From: Actinomadura rifamycini DSM 43936
GTDB lineage: Bacteria; Actinomycetota; Actinomycetes; Streptosporangiales; Streptosporangiaceae
Assembly: GCF_000425065.1 (NCBI RefSeq)
Contig: NZ_KE384300.1
Span: 410,559 to 474,558 of the forward strand
Direction: 5' to 3'
Length of the DNA stretch: 64,000 bases
Both the position numbers and the translations under genes were made by a program. Shown piece after piece: positions 25,273-32,907 of the stretch. The notes beneath the pieces are model-generated. The model was given only the letters and a program-made list of their open reading frames with translations, was not told where the DNA came from and searched no databases. Positions within the stretch are counted from its first letter, which is position 1. Every line of letters begins with the position of its first letter.

Positions 25273-26265
25273 CTAGACGACCGCGCCGTCGTCGCCGTCG
25301 CGGGGCTCGTCGCCCATCCGCAGGACGAGCGTCACGAAGCCGCCGATGAACGCCGCGACCGCGAGGAACGCGGCCCAGCCGGGGACCTCCCAGTCGAGGA
25401 TGACGGTGACCAGCAGGTAGACGGGGCCGCCGACCAGCGCGACCCACGCGCCCTTGGTGAGCGGGTCGGCGGCGGGCAGCGGCGGGGGCGGCGGCGGGAC
25501 GTAGTGCCCCTCGTCGTCCGCCGCCGGGAACTCCGGCTCGGCGGCGGGCTTGATCACCCGGGCGCGGGGCAGCCGGCCGGTGCGGTCGTCGCCCTCGGCG
25601 GGCGGCTCCGGCGGCTCGTCGATGTTCTCCTGCTCGGGCCAGGGCATCTCGTCGCCCTCGGGGACGGCGTCGAACCCCGCGACGATCTCCGCCCAGATGG
25701 CGTCCTCGTCGCGTTCGGCGGTGCCGGCGGGGGAGGCGTCGGCGGCGCCGGGCGCGTCCGCGCCGTCGGGCGCGCCGGGCTCGGGCCGGTCGGCGTCGGC
25801 GAGCCCGCCGTCCGCGCGTCCCGCGTCGGGACGGCCCGCGTCCTTGAGCCCGGCGTCCTTGAGGGGCGGGTCCTGCGGATCCGGGTCCTTGAGCCCGGTG
25901 TCGGCGAGGCCGGCGTCGGTGCGCTCGGCGTCCGGGCCGGAGCCGCGCACGCCCGCGTCGCGCAGCCGCGCCAGGTGGGCCCGCAGGATCCCCTCGGCGG
26001 CCGGCTTCATCTCGACGTCCACGTACAGCCGGTCGAGGACGTCCTCGGCGGCGCGGCCGGACGCGTCCGCGGCGCGCGGCCCGTCGGGCGCGGCGGCGGG
26101 CCGGCCCGGGTCGTCGGCCGCGGCGGCGCCGCCCGCGGGCGGGACGGCGTAGGCGGCGACGCCCGCGTCCCGCAGCGCCGTCAGCATCGCGTCGGCGAGG
26201 TGCGGGGCGAGATCGACCAGCGGAGCGTAGGTGTCGGCCGACAGGCCGTTGCCACGGCGATTCAC
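25273..26265 (-). CDS. Acidic hypothetical membrane protein with pentad repeats
   Basis: A 330-residue protein of unknown function. The N-terminal 110 residues are helical (LVDLAPHLADAMLTALRDAG; VLDRLYVDVEMKPAAEGILRAHLARLRDAG). About residues 140-210 form an irregular five-residue repeat of xDAGL type. Then come an acidic segment (DEDAIWAEIVAGF), a Pro run (PPPPPPLP) and two C-terminal membrane helices separated by a short turn (WVALVGGPVYLLVTVILDW and AAFLAVAAFIGGFVTLVL). GTG 26265 has AAGGAG at 8 nt. The C-terminal hairpin resembles actinomycete proteins found next to plsC. Confidence 0.7.
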   Translation of the reverse strand: MNRRGNGLSADTYAPLVDLAPHLADAMLTALRDAGVAAYAVPPAGGAAAADDPGRPAAAPDGPRAADASGRAAEDVLDRLYVDVEMKPAAEGILRAHLARLRDAGVRGSGPDAERTDAGLADTGLKDPDPQDPPLKDAGLKDAGRPDAGRADGGLADADRPEPGAPDGADAPGAADASPAGTAERDEDAIWAEIVAGFDAVPEGDEMPWPEQENIDEPPEPPAEGDDRTGRLPRARVIKPAAEPEFPAADDEGHYVPPPPPPLPAADPLTKGAWVALVGGPVYLLVTVILDWEVPGWAAFLAVAAFIGGFVTLVLRMGDEPRDGDDGAVV

Positions 26266-26373
26266 GGGGCCGGCTCCTTCGGCTCCGGCGTGACCGGCAG
26301 CACCGGCATGGCGGCCTCCGCTCCCCCATCGACAGGTGCGTCCGGCGGCGCCCCCGCACGCGGCGGCGCCCCC

Positions 26374-26393
26374 GGACACGTTGAGACGTGTCC
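26374..26393. promoter_or_regulatory. Operator-like palindrome GGACACGT-TGAG-ACGTGTCC
   Basis: Perfect 8-bp arms with a 4-bp centre lie directly downstream of TACCGT (minus strand, 26397-26402), a plausible -10 box for the acidic membrane protein. The rest of the 26266-26633 divergent gap shows no gene; it contains a purine run at 26449-26464. Confidence 0.45.
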
Positions 26394-26633
26394 CACGGTA
26401 TTCGCTGCGCCGCGCGGGACAAGCCCCCGGGCGCACCCGAATTGAGATTACGTAGAGAGAGAGTACGGCCAACCGGCGGCGCGGCGCGCCGCGCCGGGCG
26501 GGCCCGCCGGCCTACCCGGGCGGCCGGGTGGGCCGCTCGGGGGCGGGATGCGAAGATAGCCCATCATCTTCCCCCGGAGCCGGGTCCTCGGCTCGCACAC
26601 CGCATGCACGCGCGGTAAAGAAAGGGTGTCGGC

Positions 26634-27476
26634 ATGCTCTGGTTCTGGATCCTGCTGAGGATCGTCCTCTCGCCCATCATGTACGTGCTGTGGCGGCCGC
26701 GGAACCAGGGGATGCGCAACGTGCCGAAGCGCGGGCCCGCGCTGATGGTGAGCAACCACCTCTCGTTCGCCGACCACTTCTTCGCGCCGCTGCCGCTGAT
26801 GCGTCCGATCTTCTTCATCGGCAAGGGCGAGTACTTCACCGGCAAGGGGATCAAAGGGCTGATCAGCAAGGCGTTCTTCACCGGGGTCGGGGTGGTGCCG
26901 GTCGACCGGACCGGCGGCTCGGCGGCCGAGGCGGCGCTGGAGACGGGCCTGCGGATCCTCCGGGAGGGCAAGCTGCTCGGCATCTACCCGGAGGGCACGC
27001 GCGCCCCCGACAACCGCCTGTACCGGGGGAAGACGGGGGTGGCGCGGCTGGCGCTGAAGTCCCGCGTGCCGGTGATCCCGGTAGCGATGATCAACACGTT
27101 CGAGCTCATGCCGTCCGGCAAGCCGCTGCCCCGGCTGGGGGTGCGGCCGGGCGTCCGGTTCGGCGAGCCGCTCGACTTCTCCCGCTACTACGGCCGCGAG
27201 GACGACCGGGAGGTGCTGCGCGCGATCACCGACGAGATCATGCGGGCGATCCGGGAGCTGTCCGGCCAGGAGTACGTCGACCGCTACGCCGCCGAGGTGA
27301 AGGCCGAGATGGCCGGCAAGCCGGTCCGCCCGGTCCGCGACGACGACGAGGACGAGGACGCGCCCGGGACCGGCGGCGACAACGGGACCGAGGACGGGAC
27401 CGGCAACGGGACCGAGGACGGGAACGCCGCGCGGCGCCCCCGCGACGGCGACGGAGGGCCGACCGACGGCGCGTGA
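26634..27476 (+). CDS. 1-acyl-sn-glycerol-3-phosphate acyltransferase (PlsC-type)
   Basis: Transfers an acyl group from acyl-CoA to a lysophospholipid or lysophosphatidate at the membrane. An N-terminal hydrophobic helix precedes the acyltransferase block I NHLSFADHF (His42 and Asp47 of the HX4D motif). Block II is YFTGKGIKG, block III is IYPEGTRAPD, and block IV is VPVIPVAMI. The C-terminal 50 residues are acidic low complexity with repeats (NGTEDGTGNGTEDGN). Synteny matches Rv2182c. The stop overlaps a GTG that appears to be the original start of the downstream kinase. Confidence 0.9.
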   Translation: MLWFWILLRIVLSPIMYVLWRPRNQGMRNVPKRGPALMVSNHLSFADHFFAPLPLMRPIFFIGKGEYFTGKGIKGLISKAFFTGVGVVPVDRTGGSAAEAALETGLRILREGKLLGIYPEGTRAPDNRLYRGKTGVARLALKSRVPVIPVAMINTFELMPSGKPLPRLGVRPGVRFGEPLDFSRYYGREDDREVLRAITDEIMRAIRELSGQEYVDRYAAEVKAEMAGKPVRPVRDDDEDEDAPGTGGDNGTEDGTGNGTEDGNAARRPRDGDGGPTDGA

Positions 27477-27564
27477 CGCGGACCGCGGCGGCGGCCTGGG
27501 CCTGGACGCCGCGCTGTGGCGGGCGGTCGCGGTCTACCGGACCGCCGCGCTCGGCTACGCCGCC

Positions 27565-28674
27565 GTGCTGATCGTCAAGAACGCCGGCGGCTACGCGCAC
27601 CCGGCCGGCGGCTGGGCCGTCCTCGGGGCCATGGCCGGCTGGACGGTCGCCGCCTGGCTGCTGTTCCGCGACCCGCGCCGCCGCGGCCCCGCCCTGCTGG
27701 CCGCCGACATGGCCGTCGCGTCCGGCTGCGTGGTCGCGACCGCCTGGGTGGAGAGCGTCGCGGGCATCGCCTCCGGACGCCCGACGCTGCCGGTGTCGTG
27801 GGTCGCGGCGGCCGTCCTGTCGTGGGCGGTGGTGGGCGGCCGGCGCCTCGGCATCGCCGCCGCCGGGATCCTCGCGCTGGCGAACCTGCTGGTGCACGTG
27901 CTCGCCGGGACGGCCGGCGGCATCGGCGGCCGCACCTTCAACGGCATCGTGCTGCTGGGCCTCGCCGGGCTGGTCGTCGGGCACGTGGTCCGGCTGGCCC
28001 GCGAGGCCGAGGCGCGGCTCGCCCGCGCGGTCGAACTGGAGTCGGCCACCCGCGAGCGCGAGCGCCTCGCCCGCGACATCCACGACTCGGTGCTGCAGGT
28101 GCTCGCGATGGTGCGGCGGCGCGGCGCCGGGCTCGACGGCGAGGCCGCCGAGCTGGCCCGGCTGGCGGGGGAGCAGGAGACCGCGCTGCGCGCCCTGGTC
28201 GGCAGCGCGCCCCGCACGCCGTCCCGCGCCCCGGCCGGAACCGGACGTCCCGCCGCCGGCGCCGCGGCGGAGGACGAGCTGGACGTGCGGCCGCTGCTGA
28301 CCGCCCGCACGTCCGGAACCGTCACCGTGTCGACGCCCGCGACGCCCGTCCCGCTGCCCGAGCACGCCGCCCGGGAGCTGGACGCGGCCGTCGCCGCGGC
28401 GCTCGACAACGTCGCGCGGCACTGCGGCGCCGGCGCCCGCGCCTGGGTGCTGCTGGAGGACGGCGGCGACGAGGTGATCGTCAGCGTCCGCGACGACGGC
28501 CCGGGCATGCCGGCGGGACGCCTCGAGCGGGCGGCGGCCGACGGGCGCCTCGGCGTCGCCCAGTCGATCCGCGGGCGCGTCCGCGACCTCGGCGGCACGA
28601 CGGCGATCACGTCCGCGCCCGGCGAGGGCACCGAGATCGAGATGACCGTTCCGCGGTCCCCGCGGAACGCGTGA
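27565..28674 (+). CDS. MacS-type sensor histidine kinase, N-terminus disrupted
   Basis: NarL-family-type membrane kinase. The first part has about five membrane helices. The phosphoacceptor is in ERLARDIHDSVLQVLAMV, and the ATPase domain has LDNVARHCGAGA (N box), VRDDGPGMPAGR (G1) and GVAQSIRGRVRDLGG. GTG 27565 is the first canonical start in this frame but cuts into the first helix. Well-formed coding sequence (LWRAVAVYRTAALGYAA) continues upstream to about 27475 without a start. A GTG at 27473 overlapping the plsC stop is one nucleotide out of frame. A frameshift or sequence error near 27485-27495 is likely. Confidence 0.8.
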   Translation: MLIVKNAGGYAHPAGGWAVLGAMAGWTVAAWLLFRDPRRRGPALLAADMAVASGCVVATAWVESVAGIASGRPTLPVSWVAAAVLSWAVVGGRRLGIAAAGILALANLLVHVLAGTAGGIGGRTFNGIVLLGLAGLVVGHVVRLAREAEARLARAVELESATRERERLARDIHDSVLQVLAMVRRRGAGLDGEAAELARLAGEQETALRALVGSAPRTPSRAPAGTGRPAAGAAAEDELDVRPLLTARTSGTVTVSTPATPVPLPEHAARELDAAVAAALDNVARHCGAGARAWVLLEDGGDEVIVSVRDDGPGMPAGRLERAAADGRLGVAQSIRGRVRDLGGTTAITSAPGEGTEIEMTVPRSPRNA

Positions 28675-28686
28675 GAAGGTGATGGG

Positions 28687-29361
28687 GTGAGCGACGTTCC
28701 CCTCAGGGTCATGGTGGTGGACGACCATCCGATGTGGCGGGACGCGGTCGCCCGCGACCTCGCCGAGGCCGGGCACGAGGTCGTCGCGACGGCCGGCGAG
28801 GGCCGCGCCGCGGTCCGTGTCGCCGCCGCCGCGCGCCCCCAGGTCGCCGTCGTCGACCTGCAGCTCCCCGACATCTCCGGGGTCGAGGTGACGCGGCACC
28901 TCGCCGCCGCCGACCCGCCCGTCCGGGTGCTGGTGCTGTCCGCCAGCGGCGAGCAGGAGGACGTGCTGGAGGCCGTCAAGGCGGGCGCCACCGGCTACCT
29001 GCTGAAGTCGGCCGCCCGCGAGGAGTTCCTGGACGCCGTCCGGCGCACCGCCGCGGGCGACGCCGTCTTCACCCCGGGCCTTGCCGGGCTCGTCCTCGGC
29101 GAGTTCCGCCGCCTCGCCGCCGCGCCCGCCCGCGACGCCGACGACGGCGCGCCCCGGCTCACCGAACGCGAGACCGAGGTCCTGCGCCTCGTCGCGAAGG
29201 GCCTCACCTACAAGCAGATCGCGCAGCGCCTCGTCCTGTCCCACCGCACGGTGCAGAACCACGTGCAGAACACCCTCGGCAAGCTCCAGCTCCACAACCG
29301 CGTCGAACTCGTCCGCTACGCGATCGAGAAGGGCCTCGACGACGACCTCGGCCGGGGCTGA
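28687..29361 (+). CDS. LuxR/NarL-family response regulator (MacR-type)
   Basis: The partner of the preceding kinase. The receiver has the acidic pair VVDDHPMW, phosphoacceptor Asp in VVDLQLPD and Lys in YLLKSA. The C-terminal LuxR helix-turn-helix is LTERETEVLRLVAKGLTYKQIAQRLVLSHRTVQNHVQNTLGKL. 224 residues is the normal length. It starts 13 bp after the kinase stop. Targets are unknown; the downstream membrane cassette is a reasonable guess. Confidence 0.92.
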   Translation: MSDVPLRVMVVDDHPMWRDAVARDLAEAGHEVVATAGEGRAAVRVAAAARPQVAVVDLQLPDISGVEVTRHLAAADPPVRVLVLSASGEQEDVLEAVKAGATGYLLKSAAREEFLDAVRRTAAGDAVFTPGLAGLVLGEFRRLAAAPARDADDGAPRLTERETEVLRLVAKGLTYKQIAQRLVLSHRTVQNHVQNTLGKLQLHNRVELVRYAIEKGLDDDLGRG

Positions 29362-29447
29362 CCCGTCCGGCGGGAACGGCGTCGAACACGCCGGGCCGGA
29401 CGGGCGTCCAACGGTGTGGACGCTCGGAGAACAGAAGAGGTGCGGGC

Positions 29448-30338
29448 ATGGACGATGCTCGGTCGGTAGCCGCACAGCTGGACGGCCCCTGGCCGTCCGT
29501 CGTCGTGTGGGCCGTACTCCTACCCGTGTCCGCGGTGCTGCTGGTGCGGGCGCTCGCGGTCCGGCGCCGGCTCGGCCGCGGCGCCCCGCTCGGCCGCGAG
29601 CCCCATCCGTACGAGGCGGCGCTGATCCGCTCCGGTGAGGACCGCGCGGTCCTCACCGGCCTGGCCGTCCTGCGGGCTGAAGGGGCGATCGAGGCGCGGC
29701 CGCCCGGGCGCCTGGTCGCGGGGGACCGGAAGGGCCCCGTCCTGCCGCTCGACGACGCCCTCCACGGCGCCGTCCGGCGGGGCGTCGCCCCGTCCGCGCT
29801 GCGCCGGGACGGGGCGGTGGGCAAGGCCCTGCGGATGCTCCGGACCGACCTGGAAGACGCCGGGCAGCTCCTGAGCCCCGCCGCGAAGGACGCCCGGAGG
29901 GTCGCCGCGGTGCCGCTGCTCGCCGTGAGCTGGCTCGGCGCCCCGGCCGTCCTGATCCTCCCCGGCGGCGTGACCCCGCCCGCCCTCGTCGCGGGCTTCC
30001 TGATCGAGGCCGTGCTCGCCGTGGCGGCACTGGTCCTCGTGCTGGACCGGGGGTCGCGCACCGCCGAAGGCAAGGCCGCGGACCTGGAGTACGGCCTGCG
30101 GCACCTCCACCTGGCGCCGTGGGCGTCGCCGTCCTGGACGACCTACGGCCCGGCGGCGCTCGCCACCGGAGTGGCGGTGTACGGGGTGGCGGTGCTCGAC
30201 GACGCGGAACCGGAGTTCACCGAAGCGGCCGAGCTGCGCAAGGACTACGGGGGCGGCGCGGGCGGAGGCGGCGGCGACGGTGGCGACGGGGGCGGCGGCG
30301 ACGGCGGGTGCGGCGGCTGCGGGGGGTGCGGTGGCTGA
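29448..30338 (+). CDS. TIGR04222-type membrane protein with C-terminal (Cys-Gly-Gly)3 tail
   Basis: The 296-residue protein has four predicted membrane helices (about 17-38, 152-173, 176-199 and 240-259). Between the first two lies a conserved cytoplasmic domain (EPHPYEAALIRSGEDRAVLTGLAVLRAEGAIE) that I recognise as the TIGR04222 family. After residue 267 the chain becomes Gly/Asp-rich and ends in CGG repeated three times, with Cys288, 291 and 294 at the very C-terminus. It overlaps the next gene, a DUF692 enzyme of the MbnB/TglH type. This makes the Cys tail a candidate substrate for modification. ATG 29448 is 87 nt after the regulator. Confidence 0.85.
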   Translation: MDDARSVAAQLDGPWPSVVVWAVLLPVSAVLLVRALAVRRRLGRGAPLGREPHPYEAALIRSGEDRAVLTGLAVLRAEGAIEARPPGRLVAGDRKGPVLPLDDALHGAVRRGVAPSALRRDGAVGKALRMLRTDLEDAGQLLSPAAKDARRVAAVPLLAVSWLGAPAVLILPGGVTPPALVAGFLIEAVLAVAALVLVLDRGSRTAEGKAADLEYGLRHLHLAPWASPSWTTYGPAALATGVAVYGVAVLDDAEPEFTEAAELRKDYGGGAGGGGGDGGDGGGGDGGCGGCGGCGG

Positions 30339-31158
30339 CGCGGCCCCCGCCGGGCTCGGCGTGGGCATCGGCTGGCGGCCCCCGATCGGCGGGTTCGTCG
30401 CGTCGCTGCCGGGCCTGCGGTTCACCGAGGTGATCGCCGAGTCGGTCCGGCCGGCGCGGCCCGACCCCGGCCTGCTCGCCCTGCGCGACCGCGGCGCGGC
30501 GGTCGTCCCGCACGGGGTGCGGCTGTCGCTCGGCGGCGCCGAACCCGTGTCCGCCGAGCGGGTCGCGCACCTGGCCGCGTGCGCCGAGGCGCTCGGCGCG
30601 CCGCTGGTCAGCGAGCACGTCGCGTTCGTCCGCGCGGGCGGCATCGAGGCCGGGCACCTGCTGCCGGTGCCCCGCACCCGCGCCGCGCTCGACGTCCTGA
30701 CCGCGAACGTCCGCCGCACCCGGGACGGGCTGCCGGTGCCGCTGGCCGTCGAGCCGATCGCCGCGCTGTTCGACTGGCCGGACGCCGAGTACGACGAGGC
30801 CGCCTTCCTCACCGAGCTGGTCGAGCGCACCGGCGTCCTGCTGCTCCTCGACGTCGCCAACGTGCACGCGAACGCCCGCAACCGCGGCACCGACCCCCTC
30901 GACCTCATCGACCGCCTGCCGCTCGAACGGGTCGCGTACTGCCACGTCGCGGGCGGCGAGCAGGCGGGCGGCCGCTACCACGACACCCACACCGCGCCCG
31001 TCCCGCCCGAGGTCCTCGACCTGGTCGCCGAGCTCTGCGCCCGGCACCGCCCGCCCGGCCTCCTCCTCGAACGCGACGGCCGCTACCCGCCCGCCGCCGA
31101 GCTGCGGGACGAACTCGACGCCGTCGCCGACGCGTCCGGCCACCCCCGCGTCACATGA
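30331..31158 (+). CDS. DUF692 (MbnB/TglH/BufB superfamily) multinuclear-iron-type enzyme
   Basis: A 275-residue TIM-barrel. Likely iron ligands, by analogy with MbnB and TglH, are His61 (PHGVRLSLG), Glu95-His96 (SEHVAF), Glu141 (AVEPIAALF), Asp174, Asn177 and His179 (LLDVANVHANARN), His205 (YCHVAGGE), Asp218 and His220 (HDTHT) and Glu247-Asp249 (LERDG). Known members convert Cys in peptides to oxazolone-thioamide or related groups, with a small partner protein. GTG 30331 overlaps the upstream Cys-tail gene by 8 nt and the stop overlaps the downstream gene, so all three are made together. Confidence 0.9.
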   Translation: MADAAPAGLGVGIGWRPPIGGFVASLPGLRFTEVIAESVRPARPDPGLLALRDRGAAVVPHGVRLSLGGAEPVSAERVAHLAACAEALGAPLVSEHVAFVRAGGIEAGHLLPVPRTRAALDVLTANVRRTRDGLPVPLAVEPIAALFDWPDAEYDEAAFLTELVERTGVLLLLDVANVHANARNRGTDPLDLIDRLPLERVAYCHVAGGEQAGGRYHDTHTAPVPPEVLDLVAELCARHRPPGLLLERDGRYPPAAELRDELDAVADASGHPRVT

Positions 31159-31604
31159 CCGGGGAGCCGCTGGACGCCGGCCTGGCGGCCGCGCAGGAGG
31201 CCCTCGTGCGCGCCATGGCGGCGGGCGGGCCGATGCCGGCCGGGTTCGACGGCGACGCCGTCCGCGCCGCGGCGCGGAGCATCCTGCGCAAGCGGGCCGG
31301 GGAGGTCGCGCACGCGTGGCCCGCGCTCGCCGCGTCGTACGGGACGTCCTGGGGCGAGGCGTTCGCGGCCTGGGCGGCGGAGCGGCCCACGCGCGGATCC
31401 GCCCGGGACGGGCGCGACTTCGCCCGCGCCCACCGGCACGAGTTGGCGCCCGGCGCGGCGCGGGAACTGGCGGTCGCGGAGGCGCGGTGGTCGTATGTCC
31501 GGGACGGCGCCCCGCGCCGCCGCGCGGCCGGGGTGCGGCGGGTGCCCGGCGGGCTGGCGGTGGCGGTCCGCGGCCGGGTGCGCGTCCTCGCGCGCCGCCG
31601 CTGA
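31155..31604 (+). CDS. Small DUF692-associated partner protein
   Basis: A 149-residue Ala/Arg-rich helical protein: LAAAQEALVRAMAAGGPMPAGFDGDAVRAAARSIL, then KRAGEVAHAWPALAASYGTSWGEAFAAWAAERP, then RDFARAHRHEL and a basic tail. It resembles the SCO6045-like domain that accompanies or is fused to actinobacterial DUF692 proteins. The middle part recalls the DUF2063/TglI-type partners that present the peptide to DUF692 enzymes, but that is an analogy, not a match I can prove. ATG 31155 overlaps the DUF692 stop. Confidence 0.7.
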   Translation: MTGEPLDAGLAAAQEALVRAMAAGGPMPAGFDGDAVRAAARSILRKRAGEVAHAWPALAASYGTSWGEAFAAWAAERPTRGSARDGRDFARAHRHELAPGAARELAVAEARWSYVRDGAPRRRAAGVRRVPGGLAVAVRGRVRVLARRR

Positions 31605-31648
31605 CGCGGTTCGCGGCGGACGTGCCCGAGCCGCCCCGACAGCGACTA

Positions 31649-31660
31649 TGGTCTAGACCA
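31649..31660. promoter_or_regulatory. DasR-like (GntR/HutC) site TGGTCTAGACCA
   Basis: A perfect 12-bp palindrome equal to the core of the published DasR-responsive element consensus, A(C/T)TGGTCTAGACCA(G/C)T. It lies 121 nt before the phosphofructokinase start and upstream of the TAGAGT box 31715-31720. Confidence 0.6.
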
Positions 31661-31714
31661 ATGGCGGCGTGCCGGGACGGCCGGCGAACGCGCCCGTGAA
31701 CGCACGCGCCGGCA

Positions 31715-31720
31715 TAGAGT
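31715..31720 (+). promoter_or_regulatory. -10 box TAGAGT for phosphofructokinase
   Basis: TAGAGT lies 50 nt before ATG 31770. No good -35 is seen. Confidence 0.35.
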
Positions 31721-31769
31721 CCGGGCACGTGAACGAGGGAGGAGTCCGGTGGCGGGAGAAGGAGACGGC

Positions 31770-32795
31770 ATGCGGGTCGGAGTGCTGACCGGCGGCGGGG
31801 ACTGCCCCGGCCTGAACGCGGTGATCCGCGCGGTCGTGCGCAAGGGCGTGCAGGTCTTCGGGTACGAGTTCGTGGGCTTCCGCGCCGGGTGGCGCGGCCC
31901 CCTCGAAGGCGACACCGTGGCCCTGGACGTCCAGGCCGTGCGGGGCATCCTGCCGCGCGGCGGCACGATCCTCGGATCGTCCCGGACCAACCCGCTCAAG
32001 GTCGAGGGCGGCGTCGAGCGGATCAAGGACAACCTCGCCGGGCTCGGCGTGGACGCCCTGATCGCCATCGGCGGCGAGGACACCCTCGGCGTCGCGCGCG
32101 AGCTGCACTCGCGCGGCGTGAACGTCGTGGGCGTCCCCAAGACCATCGACAACGACCTGAACGCCACCGACTACACGTTCGGGTTCGACACCGCGGTGAA
32201 CATCGGGGTGGAGGCCGTCGACCGGCTGCACACCACCGCCGAGAGCCACCACCGCGCGCTGATCTGCGAGGTCATGGGCCGCCACGCGGGCTGGATCGCG
32301 CTGCACGTCGGCATGGCCGCCGGCGCCAACGTCATCCTGATCCCCGAGCGGCCCTTCGACATCGACAAGGTCGTCGAGTACGTCGAGAGCCGGTTCAAGA
32401 CCCGCTACGCGCCGATCATCGTGGTGTCCGAGGGCGCCCACCCGATCGACGGGCAGATGCAGCTGCAGACCGGCGAGCGCGACGCGTTCGGGCACGTCCG
32501 GCTCGGCGGCATCGGGCAGCGGCTCGCCGACGAGATCGAGAAGCGCACCGGCAAGGAGGCCCGCGCCACCGTGCTCGGGCACATCCAGCGCGGCGGCACC
32601 CCGAGCGCGTTCGACCGCGTGCTCGCCACCCGCCTCGGCCTCCAGGCCATCGACGCCGTCCGCGACGGCGACTACGGCAGGATGGTCGCGCTGCAGGGCA
32701 CCGAGATCGTCCGGGTCGGCCTCGACGAGGCCACCAAGGAGCTGAAGACCGTCCCGCTGGAGCGGTACGCGGAGGCCGAGGTCTTCTTCGGCTGA
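31770..32795 (+). CDS. pfp: 6-phosphofructokinase, pyrophosphate-dependent type
   Basis: Phosphorylates fructose 6-phosphate in glycolysis. The 341-residue protein has GGGDCPGLNAVIR at the phosphate site. GGEDT places Asp at residue 104, and PKTIDND places Lys at 124; the pair Asp104/Lys124 (E. coli numbering) marks pyrophosphate as phosphoryl donor, where ATP enzymes have Gly/Gly. The whole sequence strongly resembles the Amycolatopsis methanolica PPi-PFK as I remember it. ATG 31770 has AAGGAG at 5 nt; GTG 31749 is less likely. Probably controlled by a DasR-like regulator. Confidence 0.9.
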   Translation: MRVGVLTGGGDCPGLNAVIRAVVRKGVQVFGYEFVGFRAGWRGPLEGDTVALDVQAVRGILPRGGTILGSSRTNPLKVEGGVERIKDNLAGLGVDALIAIGGEDTLGVARELHSRGVNVVGVPKTIDNDLNATDYTFGFDTAVNIGVEAVDRLHTTAESHHRALICEVMGRHAGWIALHVGMAAGANVILIPERPFDIDKVVEYVESRFKTRYAPIIVVSEGAHPIDGQMQLQTGERDAFGHVRLGGIGQRLADEIEKRTGKEARATVLGHIQRGGTPSAFDRVLATRLGLQAIDAVRDGDYGRMVALQGTEIVRVGLDEATKELKTVPLERYAEAEVFFG

Positions 32796-32803
32796 CCGGA
32801 GAA

Positions 32804-32905
32804 GGATCCTCCTGGCGGGAACACCGATACCAGGTCGCGGCGTTGCGGCTTCTGGGCCACACTGGAGGCCCGCCCCCGTACTTCGCCGCCCCGCCAGGAG
32901 GATCC
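32804..32905 (+). promoter_or_regulatory. 16-bp perfect inverted repeat enclosing the thiI ribosome site
   Basis: GGATCCTCCTGGCGGG (32804-32819) is exactly complementary to CCCGCCAGGAGGATCC (32890-32905). The right arm contains the thiI Shine-Dalgarno AGGAGG (32896-32901), 6 nt before ATG 32908. If both arms are on one RNA, the hairpin would hide the ribosome site. A smaller stem may form in the 70-nt loop (GGCTTCTGG with CTGGAGGCC). Confidence 0.7.
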
Positions 32906-32907
32906 GC

